A stretch of 64,000 bases of DNA from Bacteroidetes Order II. bacterium (GTDB lineage: Bacteria > Bacteroidota > Rhodothermia > Rhodothermales > UBA2364), in assembly GCA_016788705.1 (NCBI GenBank), contig JAEUSQ010000039.1, forward strand, positions 186,001 to 250,000, written 5' to 3'. Numbering within the stretch: the stretch's first letter is position 1; every line of letters starts with the position of its first letter. The translations under genes and the position numbers were made by a program. The notes under the pieces are model-generated. The model was given only the letters and a program-made list of their open reading frames with translations, had not been told where the DNA came from and did no database searches. Shown here piece by piece: positions 19,401 to 28,966 of the stretch.

Positions 19401-19680
19401 TTTGATAATATGGTTTTATATGTATATTCTTTTTCTTTAACACGAATCGTATAAATATATGTTCCATTAGGAACAGTATCTTTACTTTGGTCTTTTCAAT
19501 TGAAATTACATCTTTAATATAATGAGGTAATTTCAACTTAATAAACTGAAATTCGGTTAGCGTTTCACTCTTTTTGAATTCAGTAAATCGTTCTGCTTGT
19601 TTTTTGACAATTTTCCATCAAAAGGTTCGAACAGCTCATGGGTCTGCGCATATATCCTTTTTGTTATAGAACAATAAATT
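19397..19680 (-). pseudogene. frameshifted relic with a T9SS-like C-terminus
   Basis: Three overlapping reading-frame pieces read in order on the minus strand: one with IYAQTHELFEPFDGKLS, one with FIKLKLPHYIKDVISIEK, and one with VPNGTYIYTIRVKEKEYTY ending TILSK and a stop at 19397-19399. The last resembles the end of a T9SS sorting domain. At least two frameshifts separate the pieces, at about 19580 and 19490. No start is visible. It looks like the decayed 3' end of a gene upstream of and coupled to the propeller gene. Confidence 0.5.
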
Positions 19681-20113
19681 AAATTTATAATTAGCTTAAA
19701 TAGAAATCAAGTATTAGTATTTATTTGCACGTCTGAATATGTTTTAAAGAATTAAATTGCATTGTGATAGCAATATAGAGACAAACGCACTACTAAATCA
19801 ATAGTTTTTTTTAATTTTATGTAAACAAATTATTTTAACATATCTATCTACTCCGGTTTGGGGTCAAATGTGTCCATCTTGTTGTAGCTACTTTGTGTAA
19901 CGGTTTAAAATACTCCACGTTAGGCAATCCAGAGAGGCGCCCTGCCCCACTCGAATTCGGCAATAGCTGCTTGCGCTCCATGATTCACTTGAAAAACAAT
20001 CGTTGTGTATTATACAGGCCCTTCTTGATTTCTCCAAGAAAAGGGCTTCCAAATTTATAAGAATGTTGTATATTGCGTCCCACCAAATTTTAAAAGACAT
20101 GATCGGTTAATGC
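19681..20113. other. gap between accessory island and purine operon
   Basis: AT-rich until about 19860, then closer to the composition of the operon. An imperfect inverted repeat (20018-20048, GGCCCTTCTTG with CAAGAAAAGGGC) may be a decayed terminator. The promoter of the purine operon should lie here. No gene is supported. Confidence 0.4.
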
Positions 20114-20593
20114 ATGAACAACCCTCCTGACGCCCAATTTATGCACGAAGCCATCCGGTTATCGGAAGAGAACGTGGCTACTGGGCAAGGTGGGCCTTTT
20201 GGCGCGGTGGTCGTAAAAGAGGGAAAAATCATTGCCCGTGGCGTAAACAGTGTTACCCGACTTCATGACCCCACCGCCCATGCGGAAGTGATGGCGATTC
20301 GAGAGGCATGTAGTGTTTTACACACTTTTCAGCTTACGGGTTGCGAGATTTACAGCAGTTGTGAACCCTGTCCAATGTGTCTGGGTGCGATTTATTGGGC
20401 CAGACCAGATGCCTTGTATTTTGCCAACAGCAAAGAAGATGCCGCCGCCATTCAGTTCGACGATCAGTTTATCTACGAAGAGTTGGCACGTCCTTTAAGC
20501 GAACGCAAACTGTTTACCCGTCAGATGTTACGCGAAGAAGCCCTTGAAGCCTTCCGGAAATGGGCAGTCAGCACGGCCAAAATTGAGTATTGA
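20114..20593 (+). CDS. guaD: guanine deaminase
   Basis: 159 residues, cytidine-deaminase fold. The zinc site has HAEV and PCPMCLGA, as in bacterial GuaD, which hydrolyses guanine to xanthine and ammonia. GPFGAVVVKEGKI precedes it, as usual. It is the first gene of a same-strand run through 30403, and the next ATG is two bases after its stop. The operon context (xanthine oxidation next) supports guanine over other bases; another nucleobase deaminase remains possible. Confidence 0.88.
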   Translation: MNNPPDAQFMHEAIRLSEENVATGQGGPFGAVVVKEGKIIARGVNSVTRLHDPTAHAEVMAIREACSVLHTFQLTGCEIYSSCEPCPMCLGAIYWARPDALYFANSKEDAAAIQFDDQFIYEELARPLSERKLFTRQMLREEALEAFRKWAVSTAKIEY

Positions 20594-20595
20594 AC

Positions 20596-22005
20596 ATGAT
20601 TACCTTTCTTTTAAATCATCAATTGGTTCAAACGGATCATCCGGCAGGCAGTACACTTTTGGATTTTGTACGGTATCACAAGCGGCTTACGGGAACCAAA
20701 ATTGGATGCCGAGAAGGCGATTGTGGCGCTTGCACACTTTTGGTTGGGGACTTTGAGGACGGTCGGTTGGTTTACAGGAGTGTCACCTCCTGCATCATGC
20801 CACTGGGAAATGTCAATGGTCGGCATGTGGTCACCGTAGAAGGCATCAATGTGCCGCACCTTAGTCCGGTTCAGGCCGCTTTGGTAGAAGAAAATGGAAC
20901 GCAATGTGGATTTTGTACGGTTGGGTTTGTGATGTCGCTTACCGGACACATGATGACCGACCAAGCGCCAACCAAAGAAACAGGCATTACGGCAGTGGAC
21001 GGGAATATTTGCCGCTGCACGGGCTATAAATCCATCGAGCGGGCGATTTTGCGCCTAACCGACACACTGGAGACCATTTCCGGACCCGATCGTTTGGTGG
21101 AACTAACACAGCAAGGCTTTCTTCCGGCATACTTTGCCCAAATCCCAGAACGACTGCGGGATTTACAGCACATGCTCTCCGAAAAATACCGCGGAATTCC
21201 AGAGGACCATAATGTGGTTTTGGGGGGTGGGACGGATTTATTGGTACAACGACCCGAAACTGTGCGCAGTAGCAGGCCTCGCTTGGTGGCACGGGAAATA
21301 GACTTGCAAGGAATTTGGATGGAGAATGGACGTTGTTTTTTGGGCGCTTCCACCACCGTCACCCAGTTGGCCGAGTCCGATTTACTCCAAAAGATGTTGC
21401 CCGCACTCCCGAAAGTCATCAAATTAGTTTCATCCACCCAGATACGCAACAAAGCGACTTTGGCAGGGAATATTGTGAATGCCTCGCCCATTGGGGATTT
21501 TAGTATTTTCTTTTTGGGACTCAACGCAGATGTTCACCTTTCTACACGGTCTGGCCGTTCACGGACCATTCCATTACGAGATTTTTATACTGGATACAAG
21601 CAATTAGCCAAGCGCCCAGAGGAACACCTCACCGCCATTTCGTTCGTACCGCCCGAAGAAGATGTTGTGGTTAATTTTGAAAAAGTATGTAAGCGGACGC
21701 ATTTAGACATTGCTTCTGTAAACTCTGCCTGCACCATCAAAACCGATCAAGACGGAACAATCGTCCATCTCCACCTTTCGGCGGGTGGTGTGGCGCCATA
21801 CCCCAAATATCTTAAAAAAACATGCCAGTTTTTGATGGGTAAAAAGCCGCAAGAAGCACTCTTCAAGGCCGCAAACGAAATCTTGCAACAAGAAATTGCC
21901 CCCATCAGCGATGTCCGTGGGCAAGAGGCGTATAAGCGGCTATTGGTCCGGCAATTGTTCTTTGCCCATTTACAAGTGGCGCTACCCGATATTCGATTTG
22001 TATAA
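20596..22005 (+). CDS. xdhA: xanthine dehydrogenase small subunit (2Fe-2S and FAD)
   Basis: 469 residues. The N-terminus has two [2Fe-2S] domains (CREGDCGAC; then CGFC and CRCTGYKS). The FAD-binding domain follows (LGGGTDLLVQ; NKATLAGNIVNASPIGD), then the CO-dehydrogenase flavoprotein C-terminal domain. Together with XdhB it oxidises hypoxanthine and xanthine to urate in the cytoplasm. The ATG at 20596 is chosen; the frame also has a TTG two codons earlier. It ends nine bases before xdhB. No xdhC (cofactor insertion) gene is seen in the window. Confidence 0.95.
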   Translation: MITFLLNHQLVQTDHPAGSTLLDFVRYHKRLTGTKIGCREGDCGACTLLVGDFEDGRLVYRSVTSCIMPLGNVNGRHVVTVEGINVPHLSPVQAALVEENGTQCGFCTVGFVMSLTGHMMTDQAPTKETGITAVDGNICRCTGYKSIERAILRLTDTLETISGPDRLVELTQQGFLPAYFAQIPERLRDLQHMLSEKYRGIPEDHNVVLGGGTDLLVQRPETVRSSRPRLVAREIDLQGIWMENGRCFLGASTTVTQLAESDLLQKMLPALPKVIKLVSSTQIRNKATLAGNIVNASPIGDFSIFFLGLNADVHLSTRSGRSRTIPLRDFYTGYKQLAKRPEEHLTAISFVPPEEDVVVNFEKVCKRTHLDIASVNSACTIKTDQDGTIVHLHLSAGGVAPYPKYLKKTCQFLMGKKPQEALFKAANEILQQEIAPISDVRGQEAYKRLLVRQLFFAHLQVALPDIRFV

Positions 22006-22014
22006 GAGGCTCTT

Positions 22015-24303
22015 ATGAAGCAAACACCATCCGTCCCTCTCCCTTCCTTCGGCAATCCGGATGCGATAGGCCACGTTACAGGGCGTTCTTTGTATTTAGA
22101 CGACTTGCCCGTGATGCAAGAGACGTTGCATCTTTTGGTTTTGGACGCACCAATTGCACATGGCAAAATTACCCGTTTAGAGACCCAAATAGCGGCGGCA
22201 CTCCCTGATGTAGTAGCTATTCTGACCGCAAAAGACATTCCTGGCGAGAACCAAATTGGGGGAATTTTCCCCGACGAGCCCCTATTTGCCGAAAGCGAGG
22301 TGCATTTCCAGGGGCAACCTGTTTTATTGATTGTTGCAGAAACAGCAGAGGCAGCAGAAGCAGCAAAAAAGGCTATTGTACTGGAGATAGCCCCGTTGCC
22401 TGTCATTACAGATCCTCGGGAAGCTTATGCAACAGGTCACTTGCTTTCCCCTTCGCGTACTTTTAAGATGGGCGATCCTCATGCTGCCTTTGAAAAATGT
22501 GCCTATGTTTTTTCCGGCATTGCCGAAAGTGGTGGTCAGGAGCACTTGTATTTGGAAACGCAAGGTGCTTATGCCTATCCAACTGAATCCGGCGGCATCA
22601 AAGTTCACGCTTCGACACAAGGCCCAACGGCGGTTCAGCGCACCATTGCACGGGTTTTGGGCTTACCCATGAACCGGATCGAAGTGGATGTTACCCGATT
22701 GGGCGGAGGGTTTGGCGGAAAAGAAGACCAGGCATCGCTTTGGGGCGCACTTGCGGCATTGGCCGCTTGGAAGACCGGAAAAGCGGCCAAATTAGTTCCT
22801 CATCGGATGCAAGACCTACGTATGACGGGCAAGCGCCATCCTTATTCCAGTGATTATAAAATTGGATTAGATAAAGATCTACGTATACTGGCCTATGAAG
22901 CCACATACTACCAAAATGGGGGCGCAGCGGCAGATCTGTCACCCGCCATTTTAGAGCGAACACTGTTTCATGCCACCAATAGTTATGCCATTCCCCATGT
23001 ATCCGCAACGGCCCACTCGTGCAAGACCCACTTGCCCCCGAATACGGCTTTTCGCGGATTTGGCGGCCCCCAAGGCATGTTTGTCATTGAAGCAGCCATA
23101 CATCATGCCGCAACCGAACTGGGCGTTCCAGCCTTCGAGATTCAAGAAAAAAATCTGGTGCAGGATGGATACGAAATGTCTTATGGCCAAGTCCTTTCAG
23201 GTACAAAAGCCATTGAAACATGGCGTAAGGCACGGCAGGAATTTAACCTTGATCAGATGCTGGAGGCGGTGACGAACTTTAATGCCACACATCCTTATCG
23301 CAAAAAAGGGCTTGCAATAATGCCCATTTGTTTTGGCATTTCCTTTACCAATACCATGATGAACCAAGCACGGGCCTTGGTACATGTGTATTCCGATGGG
23401 AGCGTGAGTGTGAGCACAGGGGCCATAGAAATGGGGCAAGGTGTGAATGCCAAAATGGTACAAGTTGCGGCCAAAACCTTGGGAATCCATACAAAACGTA
23501 TTCGATTAGAAACCACCAATACAGGTAGGGTGGCCAATACCTCGCCCTCTGCGGCCAGTGCTACCGCCGATTTGAACGGTAAGGCAGTTTTAGATGCCTG
23601 TCAACAAATCCAATCTCGGCTTTTGACGGTCTTGGCGGAAGTAACAGGAAGCAATGAAGTATCTATTCATAATGATCAAATTTGGATTAATCAAACGCTT
23701 TCCGAATGGTCATGGGAGCAGTTAATCCAGACGTGTCATGCCAAGCGAATCAACCTAAGCGCCAAAGGACACTACGCCACCCCTGAAATACATTTTGACA
23801 AAACCCGCGAAAAAGGCCATCCTTTTGCTTACCACGTGTATGGTACCGCGATTACGCTTGCAGAAGTGGATTGTATCCGTGGAACTTATGGTTTTGATGC
23901 GGTAAAAATAATCCATGATGGCGGAAACAGCATGAACCCTGTGGTAGATATTGGACAGGTGGAAGGTGGACTGGTTCAGGGCATGGGCTGGATGACCATG
24001 GAAGAAGTGGTGTATGACCAAGAAGGGAAATTACGCGCCAATGCGCTTTCTACGTATAAAATTCCAGACATTTATGCGGTTCCCCACGAAATAGTGGTGC
24101 ATTTTTTGGAGGAAGCAGGCCCAGAACTCGCCTTATTCAAATCCAAAGCAGTAGGAGAACCGCCGCTCATGTACGGCATTGGGGCTTATTTCGCACTCAC
24201 AAATGCCATAACGGCTTTTAACCCTGACGCACATTTGGCCTATGCCGCGCCCATGACACCCGAAAAAGTACTCCTTGCCCTTTATTCGTCCTCAATGCCA
24301 TGA
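22015..24303 (+). CDS. xdhB: xanthine dehydrogenase molybdenum-binding subunit
   Basis: 762 residues of the xanthine oxidase large-subunit family: the aldehyde oxidase/xanthine dehydrogenase a/b hammerhead domain followed by the Mo-pterin domain. GGGFGGKEDQ, FRGFGGPQG and the active-site glutamate motif AVGEPP near the C-terminus are present. The substrate carrier is the paired XdhA. Its stop overlaps the allantoinase ATG by four bases (ATGA). Length is normal. Confidence 0.95.
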   Translation: MKQTPSVPLPSFGNPDAIGHVTGRSLYLDDLPVMQETLHLLVLDAPIAHGKITRLETQIAAALPDVVAILTAKDIPGENQIGGIFPDEPLFAESEVHFQGQPVLLIVAETAEAAEAAKKAIVLEIAPLPVITDPREAYATGHLLSPSRTFKMGDPHAAFEKCAYVFSGIAESGGQEHLYLETQGAYAYPTESGGIKVHASTQGPTAVQRTIARVLGLPMNRIEVDVTRLGGGFGGKEDQASLWGALAALAAWKTGKAAKLVPHRMQDLRMTGKRHPYSSDYKIGLDKDLRILAYEATYYQNGGAAADLSPAILERTLFHATNSYAIPHVSATAHSCKTHLPPNTAFRGFGGPQGMFVIEAAIHHAATELGVPAFEIQEKNLVQDGYEMSYGQVLSGTKAIETWRKARQEFNLDQMLEAVTNFNATHPYRKKGLAIMPICFGISFTNTMMNQARALVHVYSDGSVSVSTGAIEMGQGVNAKMVQVAAKTLGIHTKRIRLETTNTGRVANTSPSAASATADLNGKAVLDACQQIQSRLLTVLAEVTGSNEVSIHNDQIWINQTLSEWSWEQLIQTCHAKRINLSAKGHYATPEIHFDKTREKGHPFAYHVYGTAITLAEVDCIRGTYGFDAVKIIHDGGNSMNPVVDIGQVEGGLVQGMGWMTMEEVVYDQEGKLRANALSTYKIPDIYAVPHEIVVHFLEEAGPELALFKSKAVGEPPLMYGIGAYFALTNAITAFNPDAHLAYAAPMTPEKVLLALYSSSMP

Positions 24304-25652
24304 AAAAACGAAACGGACTATATAGCCGTCGTTGTTTTATTAACGGTCGGTTAGAGGAAGCCATTATTTTTATTGAACAAGGTAAAATAACAGAAATCCG
24401 AAAAGCGCGTAAAATCCTTCGGAACGAAGCAATTCAGGACTATGGCGAAGCGGTATTGATGCCCGGCGTAATTGATGCTCATGTACACCTCAACGAACCG
24501 GGTCGGGCAACATGGGAAGGATTTAAAACGGGCACGCTGGCTGCCGCCTATGGTGGTACTACGTCTTTGATAGACATGCCGCTGAATGCCAGCCCCGTTA
24601 CTACCCATACCAAAGCACTCAACGCCAAGTTGCAAGCTGCATCAGGCAAAATCAATGTTCATTGTGGGTTTTATGGCGGATTGATACCGGGTAACTTCCA
24701 CCAACTTCCGGACTTGATCGCAGCGGGTGTCTTGGGGATCAAAGCATTTTTGGTTCATTCGGGCATAGACGAATTCCCCAATGCGGCGTTAGAAGACCTC
24801 GACAAGGCCATGCCACTTCTAGCCAAAGCCGAAATTCCGTTGTTGGTACATTGCGAAATACCAGACGGTACAGGTGGGTTCTCGGATTATTCCGACCCAT
24901 TGCGGTACCAACACTACCTGAATAGCCGTCCCCCCTCGTGGGAAGTCAGGGCCATCGAAGCCGTGATTGATTTATGCAAGAAACACCACTGCAAGACCCA
25001 TATTGTACATGTTTCTTCTGCACAAGCGCTTGGTTTAATTGAACAAGCACGTCATGAAGGCTTGCCCCTCACAGCAGAAACCTGCGCCCATTATTTATTC
25101 TTCGCTGCGGAAGAAGTTCCAGACAGACAGCCCATATACAAATGTGCGCCGCCCATTAGAACCGAGGCCAATAATCATCAATTAAAAAAAGCGCTCAAGC
25201 AAGGGATTTTAGATTTTATTACCTCCGATCATTCCCCCGCACCGCCAGAAATAAAATCCTTGGAAAGTGGTAATTTTAAAACGGCTTGGGGAGGTATTGC
25301 TGGGTTACAATCTCTGCTTTCTGCTAGTTGGACGGCACTCAAAGGATTGCTCACCATCGAAACATTTATCCCGCTGCTAACCGAAAATCCTGCCAAGTTT
25401 TTAGCTCTTTTCCCACAAAAAGGAATCATCCAAGTGGGTTCAGATGCCGATCTGGTGGTCTGGCAACCCGAAATCCCGTTTACGCTGAAGCCAGAAGACC
25501 TACAATACCGTCATAAAATATCGCCCTACGTTGGGAAGTCTATGGCTGGAAAAGTCATTGCCACCTATGTAGCAGGCGAAAATATCCTTATTCACCGCCA
25601 AAACCCTATCAAAACAGGAACATGTATTCTCAAACCATCAAAGAAACCATAA
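24300..25652 (+). CDS. allB: allantoinase
   Basis: 450 residues of the dihydroorotase/allantoinase amidohydrolase superfamily. It opens the hydantoin ring of allantoin to allantoate. The metal site shows DAHVHLNEPGR, the lysine for carbamylation in GIKAFLVHSG, HCE, HIVHVSS and a late SDHSP Asp. The start overlaps xdhB (ATGA) and the end overlaps allantoicase by 31 bases, so it is tightly coupled. Dihydroorotase or hydantoinase are the alternatives; the neighbours favour allantoinase. Confidence 0.93.
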   Translation: MKKRNGLYSRRCFINGRLEEAIIFIEQGKITEIRKARKILRNEAIQDYGEAVLMPGVIDAHVHLNEPGRATWEGFKTGTLAAAYGGTTSLIDMPLNASPVTTHTKALNAKLQAASGKINVHCGFYGGLIPGNFHQLPDLIAAGVLGIKAFLVHSGIDEFPNAALEDLDKAMPLLAKAEIPLLVHCEIPDGTGGFSDYSDPLRYQHYLNSRPPSWEVRAIEAVIDLCKKHHCKTHIVHVSSAQALGLIEQARHEGLPLTAETCAHYLFFAAEEVPDRQPIYKCAPPIRTEANNHQLKKALKQGILDFITSDHSPAPPEIKSLESGNFKTAWGGIAGLQSLLSASWTALKGLLTIETFIPLLTENPAKFLALFPQKGIIQVGSDADLVVWQPEIPFTLKPEDLQYRHKISPYVGKSMAGKVIATYVAGENILIHRQNPIKTGTCILKPSKKP

Positions 25653-26647
25653 AAGAAGCGCCCAGTTTCACCAAACTCACCTATTTAGCCGCCGAAGCCA
25701 TGGGTGGTGAGGTTTTGTATGCAACCGACGAGTTCTTTGCCGAAAAAGAAAACCTGATCAAACCGGGTCGCGGCGAATTTATTCCAGACAAATATACCGA
25801 TCGTGGCAAGTGGATGGATGGCTGGGAATCTCGGCGGCGGCGCACACCCGGCCACGATTATGCTGTCATTCGTTTGGCTGCTACCGGAATTGTAGCAGGC
25901 TTCGACATAGATACCAACCATTTTACGGGCAATCATCCTCCTTTTGCCTCCGTAGAAGGCATCGTATTGGAACATAGACAAACCGTTACAAATTGGGATG
26001 ACTCCGCGTTGCGCTGGGAAGTTTTATTGCCCCGTGTCCCGCTCGACCCCGGTAGCCACAACTACTATATTTGCCACAAAGCAACACCCGTTAATCACGT
26101 CCGGCTGCATATTTATCCAGATGGCGGGGTTGCGCGGTTTCGGGTGTACGGAGAGGTACAAAAAGACTGGTCTTCTGTTTCTAAGGACGAATCAATAGAC
26201 TTGGCTGCAGCCTTAAACGGTGGACATGCCCTTGCCTGTAACGACATGTATTTTAGTGACATGCGGAATTTGATTCTCCCACAACGGGGCCTTAATATGG
26301 GTGATGGCTGGGAAACCAAACGCAGCCGAACGCCCAATCACCACGATTGGGTCATACTCCGGTTAGGGCATACAGGGTTGTTGCGCCAAGTACTGGTAGA
26401 TACAGCGCATTTTAAAGGCAATTACCCCGATTTTTGCACGCTGGAGGGCTGCATGGCTTCAGACGACGAGCACGTCTTGGCAGGAAAAGTGGAATGGCAA
26501 GCCCTCATGCCTCCGCTCAAGTTGCATGCCGATCATGAGCATTGGGTAGATCTATCGAAAGACTTGCCTGCCGTCTCTCACGTCCGCTTTTCGATTTATC
26601 CCGATGGAGGCGTCAGCCGCCTACGTCTATTTGGCCACATAGTTTAA
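25622..26647 (+). CDS. alc: allantoicase
   Basis: 341 residues made of two related domains, each with the DGWE and RxxxH pattern (DGWESRRRRTPGHDYAVIRL at about 67, and DGWETKRSRTPNHHDWVILR at about 222), as in allantoicase. It converts allantoate to ureidoglycolate and urea. It overlaps allB by 31 bases and precedes puuD by 12 bases. The ATG at 25622 gives the expected N-terminus (FTKLTYLAAEAMGGEVLYATD). Confidence 0.95.
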   Translation: MYSQTIKETIKEAPSFTKLTYLAAEAMGGEVLYATDEFFAEKENLIKPGRGEFIPDKYTDRGKWMDGWESRRRRTPGHDYAVIRLAATGIVAGFDIDTNHFTGNHPPFASVEGIVLEHRQTVTNWDDSALRWEVLLPRVPLDPGSHNYYICHKATPVNHVRLHIYPDGGVARFRVYGEVQKDWSSVSKDESIDLAAALNGGHALACNDMYFSDMRNLILPQRGLNMGDGWETKRSRTPNHHDWVILRLGHTGLLRQVLVDTAHFKGNYPDFCTLEGCMASDDEHVLAGKVEWQALMPPLKLHADHEHWVDLSKDLPAVSHVRFSIYPDGGVSRLRLFGHIV

Positions 26648-26659
26648 CAGGCTAAACAC

Positions 26660-28039
26660 ATGTTATTTGCGTTCATTTTTGCGGCTCTGGCCTTTTTGGG
26701 TCTTTTTGGCATAACGGTTACATTCCACTTACGGAAGAAGGCTGATGATGCCAAGCAGCCCGACGAGCGGCAAAAAGGCTGGATTTATGGTGCTCTTTTG
26801 CTGTTGCTGGCAGTGGTCTTGTTTTTGGGATACCGCCTTATATTGGGTACACCATGGGAAGCCCATCTGTTTGAATGGATGAACTTGGTGATACGGCTCA
26901 TGCACTTTACCTTTGGTATCGCATGGATTGGTGCTTCGTTTTATTTTGTCTTTTTAGAAAATGCACTTAACCGCACAGAAGGCATTCGTGAGGAGTTGGC
27001 AGGAAATCTTTGGGCCGTCCACGGTGGTGGGTTTTATTATTTAGAGAAATACAAAATAGCCCCTGCCGAGATCCCTAAAAAACTCCATTGGTTCAAGTAT
27101 GAAGCCTATTTTACGTGGTTATCGGGTTTTTGTCTCTTGTTCGTGGTGTATTACTTCAACGCCAAGTCTATGTTGATAGACCCACAAATCATGGATTTAC
27201 ACCCTTTTACGGCCATCACCATTGGTATCATCTCGTTGTTGGCAGGTTGGCTACTCTATGACGGACTTTGTCGAACGTCCCTCGTTCAAAACAGCCTATT
27301 TTTTGGCCTTGTTTTTTTGGTCGTAGCCATTGGGTTTGCCTTTTTTTATACCCATGTCTTTAGTCCAAGGGCTGCCTTCATCCATTTTGGGGCGTTTTTG
27401 GGAACCATCATGGCGGCGAATGTTTTTTTCGTGATCATTCCTTCTCAAAAGGCATTGGTTGCCGCCGCAAAAAAGGGGGAAGCCCCCGACCCACAACTGG
27501 GGAAAAAAGCCGGCTTACGTTCCTTGCACAACAACTATTTTACCTTGCCTGTGTTGTTTGTAATGATCAGTAACCACTTTCCAACAACATTCGGGCACGA
27601 ACATGCCTGGCTTATCCTTTTCGCCCTTTCGGTGGCACTGGCAGGCATTAAACATTACCTAAATGTCTTGGAGCGTCATGCATATAATGTATGGATTTTA
27701 CCCGCCTCCATATTGATTTTGCTCGGCATCGCCTTTATCACAGGTCCCAAATCAATACCCAATGCTGCTGCTTGTCGCCCAATTAAATACGAAGAAATAC
27801 ATAGTATTATACAAACAAGATGTCAGACATGTCATGCATCCAACCCCACCGATGACATTTTTAAGGTTGCCCCAAATGGTGTACGGTTTGAAACACCAGC
27901 GCAGATTATCCATGCAAAAGATAAAATCTTACAACGGGTTGTACTAACGGAATCTATGCCTTTGCTCAACAAGACCAAAATGACACAAGCAGAACGAGAG
28001 GCCATGAAGTGCTGGATTGAGCAAGGCGCTAAACCTTAA
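26660..28039 (+). CDS. puuD: urate hydroxylase PuuD with C-terminal cytochrome c domain
   Basis: 459 residues. About eight membrane segments (1-355) with the HFTFGIAWIGASFYFVFLENAL region of the PuuD/DUF989 family are followed by a c-type haem motif CQTCH (388-392). PuuD-type enzymes oxidise urate to 5-hydroxyisourate at the inner membrane, passing electrons to the respiratory chain rather than to O2 directly as soluble uricase does. It provides the step between XdhAB and the UraD-UraH fusion. The haem domain is presumably periplasmic. Confidence 0.9.
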   Translation: MLFAFIFAALAFLGLFGITVTFHLRKKADDAKQPDERQKGWIYGALLLLLAVVLFLGYRLILGTPWEAHLFEWMNLVIRLMHFTFGIAWIGASFYFVFLENALNRTEGIREELAGNLWAVHGGGFYYLEKYKIAPAEIPKKLHWFKYEAYFTWLSGFCLLFVVYYFNAKSMLIDPQIMDLHPFTAITIGIISLLAGWLLYDGLCRTSLVQNSLFFGLVFLVVAIGFAFFYTHVFSPRAAFIHFGAFLGTIMAANVFFVIIPSQKALVAAAKKGEAPDPQLGKKAGLRSLHNNYFTLPVLFVMISNHFPTTFGHEHAWLILFALSVALAGIKHYLNVLERHAYNVWILPASILILLGIAFITGPKSIPNAAACRPIKYEEIHSIIQTRCQTCHASNPTDDIFKVAPNGVRFETPAQIIHAKDKILQRVVLTESMPLLNKTKMTQAEREAMKCWIEQGAKP

Positions 28040-28055
28040 TAAACTATTATTTTAA

Positions 28056-28925
28056 ATGAATTTAGATAACCTAAATCAATTACCTATCACAGATGCACAC
28101 AATGGCTTTTTCGCTTGTTGTGGTTCCACTTCTTGGGCCGAAGGCATGACAACGGCGCGCCCATTCTCCTCTACCAAACACCTGATAGAGACCGCGACAC
28201 GCTTGTGGTATAAAGAATGTACGGAAACCGATTGGCGTGCCTCTTTTGCACACCATCCCAAAATTGGTGATTTAGCTTCGCTTCAGAAAAGATTTGCGGC
28301 CACCCGCCATCTTGCAGGCGTCGAGCAGTCCGGCGTTTTAGAGGCCGATACCGATATTTTACATGCTTTGACTCAAGCAAATAATACTTATGAACAAGCC
28401 AATGGCTTTATTTTTATTGTTTGCGCAACGGGAAAACGTGCCGATGAGATGTTGATGCGCTTAAACGAACGGCTGACGCACGAAACCACCGAGGAAGTCC
28501 GCATAGCAATGGGTGAACAACACAAAATAACCCTCATCCGGTTGCAAAAATGGCTTCACGCCGCAGATTGGTCCGTGCTAAAAGTGAGCCAACTCACCAC
28601 ACATGTTTTGGATACTTCGTTGGGCGAAACTGGAAAAGATATCGCTATACGTCTTCAAGAACGCAATGCAAGAGGACATTGGCATACCTTTGCCTTTGGC
28701 ATAACCAATCATGATGGCAGGGTTACAGATTTATTGCCTCCTAACTACCTTTTACCCCCCAAAACCTATCGCTTGGTATTTGATACCGGGCACTATTTTA
28801 CCACACGCAACCTAGTAACCTTTTACCCCGAAGTAGAAATACAATTTAATATTTGGGATGCCAGTCATTACCACGTTCCCTTGCTACTCAATCCCTTTGG
28901 TTACGCTACGTATCGCGGCAGTTAA
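28056..28925 (+). CDS. uraD-uraH: bifunctional OHCU decarboxylase / 5-hydroxyisourate hydrolase
   Basis: 289 residues with two enzymes fused. Residues about 1-170 are UraD-like (HHPKIGD near 65-71, NGFIFIVCATGK). Residues about 178-289 are the transthyretin-like HIU hydrolase (LTTHVLDTSLGETGKDI, and the terminal YRGS). HIU is hydrolysed to OHCU, which is decarboxylated to S-allantoin. Many bacteria keep these as two genes; the order here, decarboxylase first, is that of plant allantoin synthase. It follows puuD by 16 bases. Confidence 0.95.
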   Translation: MNLDNLNQLPITDAHNGFFACCGSTSWAEGMTTARPFSSTKHLIETATRLWYKECTETDWRASFAHHPKIGDLASLQKRFAATRHLAGVEQSGVLEADTDILHALTQANNTYEQANGFIFIVCATGKRADEMLMRLNERLTHETTEEVRIAMGEQHKITLIRLQKWLHAADWSVLKVSQLTTHVLDTSLGETGKDIAIRLQERNARGHWHTFAFGITNHDGRVTDLLPPNYLLPPKTYRLVFDTGHYFTTRNLVTFYPEVEIQFNIWDASHYHVPLLLNPFGYATYRGS

Positions 28926-28966
28926 AGACATCCTTCCTCATTCAATGCCATAACCCCTTAAAAAAT

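Noticed and set aside
20018-20048. Inverted repeat as an active terminator
   Set aside because: The stem is imperfect and no U-run follows on either strand; noted only as a possible decayed site.
19888-20100. 70-residue ORF before the purine operon
   Set aside because: No recognisable domain, and the composition is that of the surrounding non-coding sequence.
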